Part shown: in pieces, positions 1-3,748 of the stretch
Layout of the letters: every line of letters starts with the position of its first letter
How positions within the stretch are numbered: position 1 is the stretch's first letter
DNA from: Oscillospiraceae bacterium
Lineage (GTDB): Bacteria > Bacillota > Clostridia > Oscillospirales > Oscillospiraceae
Reading direction: 5' to 3'
NCBI GenBank assembly: GCA_017400415.1
Contig: JAFPTE010000017.1
Span: forward strand, 1 to 8,061
Length of the DNA: 8,061 nucleotides
The notes under the pieces: model-generated
Seen by the model: only the letters and a program-made list of their open reading frames with translations
Told to the model about the DNA's origin: nothing
The model's database searches: none
Translations under genes and position numbers: made by a program

Positions 1-121
1 GGGCGGTGAGCTGGTTGATGCGCTCAGTCAGGATGGCGATCTGGACCTCGGGGGAACCGGTATCGTTCTCGGAGAGCTTGTTGGCATCGATAACGGCGGT
101 CTTCTGTTCCTTGGTGATCAT
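1..121 (-). CDS. rpsO: 30S ribosomal protein S15, N-terminal part (runs off left edge)
   Basis: S15 is a primary 16S rRNA-binding protein of the small ribosomal subunit that helps nucleate the platform. Reading the minus strand from the ATG at 121 gives 40 residues beginning MITKEQKTAVIDANK. They contain the family signature DTGSPEVQIAILTERINQLT, which is diagnostic for S15. The frame is open to base 1, so about half the usual ~88-residue protein lies outside the window. The start is supported by a Shine-Dalgarno AGAAAGGAG centred near 136, about 8 nt upstream. In Firmicutes rpsO is often followed by pnp and commonly autoregulated through its leader; a candidate leader and promoter lie upstream here. 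The gene is transcribed away from the acyl-transfer operon. Confidence 0.96.
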   Translation of the reverse strand, partial: MITKEQKTAVIDANKLSENDTGSPEVQIAILTERINQLTA

Positions 122-213
122 GGCTTTTTTGCTCCTTTCTCGGTTAATAAGACCCACAAAACTAAGCGGCGGGCGGAAAGGACTTCTCCCGGAGCCGGGT
201 ATTGGGGCACACT
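122..213 (-). promoter_or_regulatory. rpsO leader with segment complementary to its Shine-Dalgarno (possible S15 autoregulatory RNA)
   Basis: From the predicted transcription start near 212 to the rpsO ATG there are about 90 nt of leader. On the transcript, TCCTTTC (182-176) is perfectly complementary to GAAAGGA (139-133), which is the core of the rpsO Shine-Dalgarno. A short CCCG/CGGG hairpin (about 198-187) lies just 5' of it. Known: S15 represses its own translation by binding structured leaders that trap the start region, and leader architecture varies among phyla. Inferred: this leader is such an element. I could not match it base for base to a described S15 leader class. Confidence 0.45.
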
Positions 214-218
214 GGGCT

Positions 219-247
219 AGTTTATCACGCTTTCCCTCATTTGTAAA
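219..247 (-). promoter_or_regulatory. Proximal rpsO promoter (sigma-A type)
   Basis: On the minus strand there is a -35 box TTTACA (247-242), a 17-bp spacer and a -10 box TAAACT (224-219). The predicted start is near 212, leaving a leader of about 90 nt before rpsO. The -35 matches consensus at 5 of 6 positions and the -10 at 4 of 6, with ideal spacing and correct placement upstream of a highly expressed gene. Confidence 0.7.
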
Positions 248-295
248 GTAGAAATTTAGTCTTTTTCGGCTTTTTCTCATTTTGCGGAGGCTTTT

Positions 296-352
296 TCAGC
301 TTCCCTTCTCCCACAGAGTCCTGACAGGGGAGCCGTCCAGGGGGATGGCCAC
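296..352 (-). CDS. Possible 18-residue small ORF / leader peptide upstream of rpsO
   Basis: On the minus strand a GTG at 352 opens an 18-codon frame reading (M)AIPLDGSPVRTLWEKGS and ending in TGA at 298-296. A GGAGAG stretch (365-360) ends 7 nt before the GTG, and a perfect-consensus promoter (409-381) would start a transcript near 374, giving a short normal leader. The same frame is open back to an ATG at 382, but that ATG overlaps the -10 box and would not be on that transcript. I recognise no family. It could be a microprotein, a leader peptide, part of a small RNA, a remnant of a longer gene, or chance. The transcript would continue toward rpsO, since I see no convincing terminator between them. 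Confidence 0.28.
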   Translation of the reverse strand: MAIPLDGSPVRTLWEKGS

Positions 353-380
353 GATTTTGCTCTCCGGCCCGAACAGATAC

Positions 381-409
381 ATTATATCCGGACTGCATTA
401 TGGTGTCAA
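381..409 (-). promoter_or_regulatory. Perfect-consensus sigma-A promoter firing toward rpsO
   Basis: The minus strand has TTGACA (409-404), exactly 17 bp, then TATAAT (386-381). Both hexamers are perfect consensus, so this is probably the strongest promoter in the window. The predicted start is near 374. Downstream lie the possible 18-codon ORF and, about 250 nt on, rpsO. It may be a distal rpsO promoter or drive a small RNA. Its -35 box overlaps one arm of an inverted repeat (408-430). Confidence 0.78.
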
Positions 410-430
410 GCGGCAATAAAAGGGCCGCTT
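408..430. repeat. Perfect 7-bp inverted repeat between divergent promoters (possible operator)
   Basis: AAGCGGC (408-414) and GCCGCTT (424-430) are perfect inverted copies separated by 9 nt. The left arm overlaps the -35 box of the leftward promoter. The right arm ends 11 bp before the -35 box of the rightward promoter. The spacing between arm centres is 16 bp, near one and a half helical turns. On the plus strand the right arm runs into TTTT then A residues, so it could resemble a weak terminator, but no plus-strand gene lies to the left. A shared operator is the more economical reading. Confidence 0.5.
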
Positions 431-441
431 TTAAAAAACCG

Positions 442-470
442 TTGTAATTTGTACCTATATATGATATAAT
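442..470 (+). promoter_or_regulatory. Promoter of the acyl-transfer operon (extended -10)
   Basis: TTGTAA (442-447), a 17-bp spacer and TATAAT (465-470), preceded by TG at 462-463, make an extended -10 promoter. Predicted start is near 477, giving a leader of about 55 nt before the TTG at 533. The spacer and flanks are AT-rich in an otherwise GC-rich window. It is arranged back to back with the leftward promoter at 381-409. The next plausible promoter on this strand is before obg, so the four genes probably share this one. Confidence 0.8.
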
Positions 471-491
471 TTTATGGTCAAATTACCCAAT

Positions 492-530
492 CAGGCTCTC
501 CCGCTCGCAATATACAAAAAGGAGAGCTTG
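492..530 (+). promoter_or_regulatory. Hairpin sequestering the ribosome-binding site of the acyl ligase gene
   Basis: In the operon leader, CAGGCTCTCC (492-501) can pair with GGAGAGCTTG (521-530). This forms 10 consecutive pairs, including one G-U, around a 19-nt A-rich loop (502-520). The 3' arm is the Shine-Dalgarno GGAGAG itself, and the stem ends 2 nt before the TTG start at 533. Formation would hide the ribosome-binding site. No U-tract follows, so it is not an intrinsic terminator. It is a candidate translational control element, such as a protein-binding hairpin, antisense target or thermometer. The pairing is visible; the regulation is inferred. Confidence 0.58.
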
Positions 531-532
531 CC

Positions 533-2011
533 TTGACACCCATAACCGATTCCATGTACGGCCTAATGGTCAGAAACGCCGCCCTATACCCCGATAAGGC
601 GGCCTACATCTCTGACAGCGTCACCTTCACCTGGAGCCAGGCTCTTGCTCTGACGGAGAGCTTTGCCTCCTCCCTCTATGCCCGAGGCTTTCGCTCCGGG
701 ACGCCCACGGTGCTTTTCTTCCCCAGAACGCCGGACGCCCCCGCCATGCTGACGGCGGTGCGGGCCCTGGGCGCCCCTGTGGTCCTTCTGCCCTCCGATG
801 CCGACTCCCCGGCGGACGTGGCCCTTCAGGACCGCTTTTTCTCCGGGGCGTACCATATCTTCCGCAGCCATGAGGGGACCTGGCACTGCCGCCATAAGGG
901 CTGCACTGCGCCCCTTGTCCCCGCAGGAAGGCTGAGCCTGCCTCTCAGAACCGAGGCGGACCCCCGGGACCCCTCCTTCCTCATCTTCACCTCCGGCTCC
1001 ACCGGCACGGAGAAGGGCGCCGTTCTGACGGAGTACGCCCTTATTAACCAGGCCGCAAGCCAGGGCCTGGCCGCCGGCATCACGGAGGACGACCGGATGA
1101 TGTGCGTGCTGCCCATGCACCACGTCTTCGGCATCATCGTCATCGCCTCAGGCCTTACCCTCTCCTCCTCCATATTCTTCGCCGCCACCCGCCGGCCGGA
1201 CTATGTGGTCCGCTCCTGCGAAAAGCACCGCTGCACCCGCATGGACGGTGTGCCCACCTTCTACATGATGGCCATTGAGGCGGCGGAAAGGCTGGGGGCG
1301 GACCTGAGCTGCCTTACGGGCGGCCTTATCGCCGGCTCCTCCTACTCTCCGGAGCAGTTTGCCGCCATTGAGGACAGGCTGGGTATCCGCCTGTGCCCCT
1401 CCTACGGCATGACGGAGATGACCACCACCATCGCCACCCCTCAGATTACGGACAGCCGCCGGAAGCGCTCCGCCTCTGTGGGAAAGTTTGCCCCGGGAGT
1501 GGAGGGCGTGCTGGAGACCCCGGAGGGCAGCGTCATCGCCTCCGCCTATAAGGAGGGGGAGATTTGCTGCCGGGGAGTGGGCCTTATGCTGGGCTACCTG
1601 ACGGAGGATGGGCAGCTGGACCTGCCCGTGGACAGGGGCGGCCTCTTCCACACCGGGGACCTGGGCTATTACGACGAGGACGGGGACCTGCACATAACGG
1701 GCCGCTGCAAGGACATTATCATACGGGGCGGGGAAAACCTCTCCCCGGCCACCATCGCCTCCGTCATCACCTCCCTGCCCGGGGTCCGGGACGCCTGCGT
1801 GGTGGGCCTGGAGGACAAAAAATACGGCGAGGTGCCTGCCGCCCTGGTGGTGACGGACCGGTACACCCCCGAAGAGCTGAGCCGCCTGCTGGAGGATAAG
1901 CTCATGCGGTGCCAGCGGCCGGTCAGAATCCTCATCTGTGACGCAATCCCCCAGAACGCCGCCGGAAAGCCGGACAAAAGGGCGGCAAAGCGAATTCTTT
2001 CCGAAAACTGA
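533..2011 (+). CDS. AMP-forming acyl-CoA synthetase / acyl-AMP ligase (ANL superfamily)
   Basis: This 492-residue cytosolic enzyme should activate a carboxylic acid with ATP to an acyl-adenylate, then load it onto CoA or a carrier thiol. The ANL core motifs are all present. The phosphate loop TSGSTGTEKG is at 153-162. A PMHHVFG motif typical of fatty-acyl-type members is present. YGMTE is at 291-295, HTGDLG at 373-378 (ribose-binding D376), and the hinge GRCKDIIIRGGEN at 390-402. Near the C-terminus the catalytic lysine K479 lies in AAGKPDK. The hinge form and PMHHVFG resemble acyl-CoA synthetases rather than D-alanine ligase DltA, so the substrate is probably not D-alanine, though it cannot be named. 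Start is TTG at 533, 8 nt after GGAG (521-524); an in-frame ATG at codon 8 lacks a comparable site. It heads an operon with membrane and extracellular acyl-transfer proteins, so it probably makes their donor. Confidence 0.9.
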   Translation: MTPITDSMYGLMVRNAALYPDKAAYISDSVTFTWSQALALTESFASSLYARGFRSGTPTVLFFPRTPDAPAMLTAVRALGAPVVLLPSDADSPADVALQDRFFSGAYHIFRSHEGTWHCRHKGCTAPLVPAGRLSLPLRTEADPRDPSFLIFTSGSTGTEKGAVLTEYALINQAASQGLAAGITEDDRMMCVLPMHHVFGIIVIASGLTLSSSIFFAATRRPDYVVRSCEKHRCTRMDGVPTFYMMAIEAAERLGADLSCLTGGLIAGSSYSPEQFAAIEDRLGIRLCPSYGMTEMTTTIATPQITDSRRKRSASVGKFAPGVEGVLETPEGSVIASAYKEGEICCRGVGLMLGYLTEDGQLDLPVDRGGLFHTGDLGYYDEDGDLHITGRCKDIIIRGGENLSPATIASVITSLPGVRDACVVGLEDKKYGEVPAALVVTDRYTPEELSRLLEDKLMRCQRPVRILICDAIPQNAAGKPDKRAAKRILSEN

Positions 2012-2028
2012 CAAACGGAGGCACCAAA

Positions 2029-2271
2029 TTGGAGTCCAGCGTTATTCTCTCCTCCCCGGCCCTGCTGATTATTGTCCTGCTGGGCCTGGGGCTGGTGATT
2101 TTTGAAAAGCGCACCCGGGCCACGGGCTTTGTTCTGCCCCTGGTCTCGGTACTCCTTTGCCTTCTGACCGTATTCCTTACATTTTTAAACGGCGGCAGCT
2201 GGTATGAGGTCATCGTTCTGGTGCTCCTCTTTCTGGCTGCCTTTCTCTATGAGAGGAGGGAGGACAAGTGA
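2029..2271 (+). CDS. Small three-helix membrane protein of the acyl-transfer operon
   Basis: This is an 80-residue protein with three predicted hydrophobic helices at about 8-25, 33-52 and 57-73. They are linked by a basic loop (EKRTRATG) and a short NGGS turn, with a charged tail ERREDK. By the positive-inside rule the first loop and the tail are probably cytosolic. Start is TTG at 2029, 7 nt after a strong GGAGG (2017-2021). Its stop overlaps the GTG of the MBOAT gene in the GTGA arrangement (2268-2271), so the two are probably translationally coupled and made in similar amounts. I recognise no family. It is too hydrophobic and lacks a DSL phosphopantetheine motif, so it is not the missing carrier protein. 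DltX, a small Dlt-operon protein, has one helix and is normally upstream of dltA. A stabilising or coupling subunit of the MBOAT is a guess from context. Confidence 0.85.
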   Translation: MESSVILSSPALLIIVLLGLGLVIFEKRTRATGFVLPLVSVLLCLLTVFLTFLNGGSWYEVIVLVLLFLAAFLYERREDK

Positions 2272-3740
2272 GCTTTGCGGATCCTGTGTTCCTCCTCTTC
2301 CTGCCGGTGACCCTGCTGCTCTACTGGCTTCTTCCCTTTAAATGGCGGCGGTACTGGCTCCTGGTGGCCAGCTGGTTTTTCTACGGCTGGGGCGGGCCCA
2401 TGTTCGTCTTCATCATGCTCTTCTCCGCCGTTCTGGACTACACCTGCGGCCTTATCATCACAAAGCACCGGGGCAGGGCCCCGGCAAAGGCGGCCCTGCT
2501 GGCCTCAATTCTCGTAAACCTGGGGCTTCTGAGCCTTTTCAAGTACACGGACTTCTTCATCTCCGTCATAAACGGCGCCTTCGGCACCGCAATTCCCTTC
2601 CTGCACCTGCCTCTGCCCATCGGTATCTCCTTCTACACCTTCCAGACCATGAGCTACACCATCGACGTATACCGGGGCAAGTTCAATGCGGAGAAAAACT
2701 TCCTCTCCTACGCCCTCTACGTCTCCTTCTTCCCCCAGCTGGTGGCCGGTCCCATCGAGCGGGCGGACAACCTGCTGCACCAGTTCCGGGAGGAGAAAAA
2801 GCCCACCCGGGAGGATTTTATCGCCGGCTTCCGGTTCATGCTCTTCGGCTTTTTCAAGAAAATCTGCGTGGCGGACCTGGCGGGAAGCTACGTGAACACG
2901 GTTTTCTCATCTCTGGCCGAGGCCTCCGGCGCCGCCTTCTGGATGGCTGGCATGCTCTTCACGGTGCAGATTTACTGCGACTTTTCCGGCTACTCGGACA
3001 TCGCCATGGGCTGCGCCCGGATGATGGGCATACGGCTCATGGAAAACTTCAACCGGCCCCTGACTGCCGCCTCCTTCCGGGATTACGGCCGCCGGTGGCA
3101 CATCTCCCTGAGCTCCTGGTTCATGGAGTACGTCTATTTCCCCCTGGGGGGCAGCCGCAAGGGCAAGATACGCAAGTATCTGAACACCCTTGTGGTCTTC
3201 ACCCTCTCCGGCTTCTGGCACGGGGCCAACTGGACCTTCATCTTCTGGGGCCTCTTCATCGGCCTCGTGACCTGCCTGGAGGATATTATCCGGCCCGGCT
3301 ACCGGAGGCTCTCCGCCCGGCTGGGCATTGATAACTCCAACCGCTTCGTGCTGCTTCTGCGGCGGTGCGTGGTGCTGGGCATAGTGGCCATAACCAGCAT
3401 CTTCTTCCGCTCCCGGTCCATCGGCGACGTGGGACTCATCCTCTCCCGCATGTTCTCCCTGTCCCTGTTCTCCCCGTCGGGCTTCTCCTCCGCCTTCCGG
3501 CTCATGGGCATGGACAGCATGAAGCTTCTGCAGCTTATCCTGTCCCTCTTCATCCTGGACAGGGGCTATTACATCTGCCGGCCGGGAAAAACCGGCCTCT
3601 TCGCCCGGGGCCGGGACAGCGCCACGGACCAGGCCCTGCGGCTGGGCATCTACGTTTTCGGCCTGACGGCGGTGGCCGCCCTCTGGATTCTGGCCGCCTC
3701 CGGCAATATGCAAAGTCAGTTCATCTACTTCCAGTTCTGA
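2268..3740 (+). CDS. MBOAT-family membrane O-acyltransferase (AlgI/DltB type)
   Basis: This is a 490-residue polytopic membrane protein, about the length of AlgI. Family marks are PIGISFYTFQ at 117-126, PQLVAGPIER at 156-165, RRWHISLSSWF around H278, YFPLGGSRKGK just after, and SGFWHGANWTFIFWG around H318. H318 is the position of the invariant MBOAT histidine. Members take an acyl group from a cytosolic thioester donor and pass it across the membrane to an extracytoplasmic acceptor or partner SGNH protein. Examples are alginate acetylation, peptidoglycan O-acetylation by PatA, and D-alanylation by DltB. The GTG start overlaps the previous stop and is preceded by GGAGG. Eight bases separate its stop from the SGNH gene. 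The pairing MBOAT then SGNH is the classic two-component arrangement. The acyl group and the acceptor are unknown. Confidence 0.93.
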   Translation: MSFADPVFLLFLPVTLLLYWLLPFKWRRYWLLVASWFFYGWGGPMFVFIMLFSAVLDYTCGLIITKHRGRAPAKAALLASILVNLGLLSLFKYTDFFISVINGAFGTAIPFLHLPLPIGISFYTFQTMSYTIDVYRGKFNAEKNFLSYALYVSFFPQLVAGPIERADNLLHQFREEKKPTREDFIAGFRFMLFGFFKKICVADLAGSYVNTVFSSLAEASGAAFWMAGMLFTVQIYCDFSGYSDIAMGCARMMGIRLMENFNRPLTAASFRDYGRRWHISLSSWFMEYVYFPLGGSRKGKIRKYLNTLVVFTLSGFWHGANWTFIFWGLFIGLVTCLEDIIRPGYRRLSARLGIDNSNRFVLLLRRCVVLGIVAITSIFFRSRSIGDVGLILSRMFSLSLFSPSGFSSAFRLMGMDSMKLLQLILSLFILDRGYYICRPGKTGLFARGRDSATDQALRLGIYVFGLTAVAALWILAASGNMQSQFIYFQF

Positions 3741-3748
3741 GGTAAGAA

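Noticed and set aside
6..251. 81-codon plus-strand frame at the left edge
   Set aside because: Positions 6-121 are antisense to the S15 gene, and the rest runs over its leader and promoter.
408..438. Inverted repeat followed by TTTT as an intrinsic terminator on the plus strand
   Set aside because: No plus-strand gene lies to its left to terminate, the U-run is only four bases, and the left arm overlaps a perfect promoter on the other strand.
533..2011. Calling the first operon gene dltA (D-alanine carrier ligase)
   Set aside because: The hinge GRCKDIIIRGGEN and the PMHHVFG motif match acyl-CoA synthetase types, and no dltC-like carrier is present.
2029..2271. The small ORF as the missing acyl carrier protein
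   Set aside because: It has three hydrophobic helices and no DSL-type serine motif, unlike soluble acidic carriers.
2342..3331. 329-codon plus-strand frame inside the MBOAT gene
   Set aside because: It is an out-of-frame shadow: rich in R, P, G, H and L, with no membrane helices, while the overlapping frame has all MBOAT motifs.
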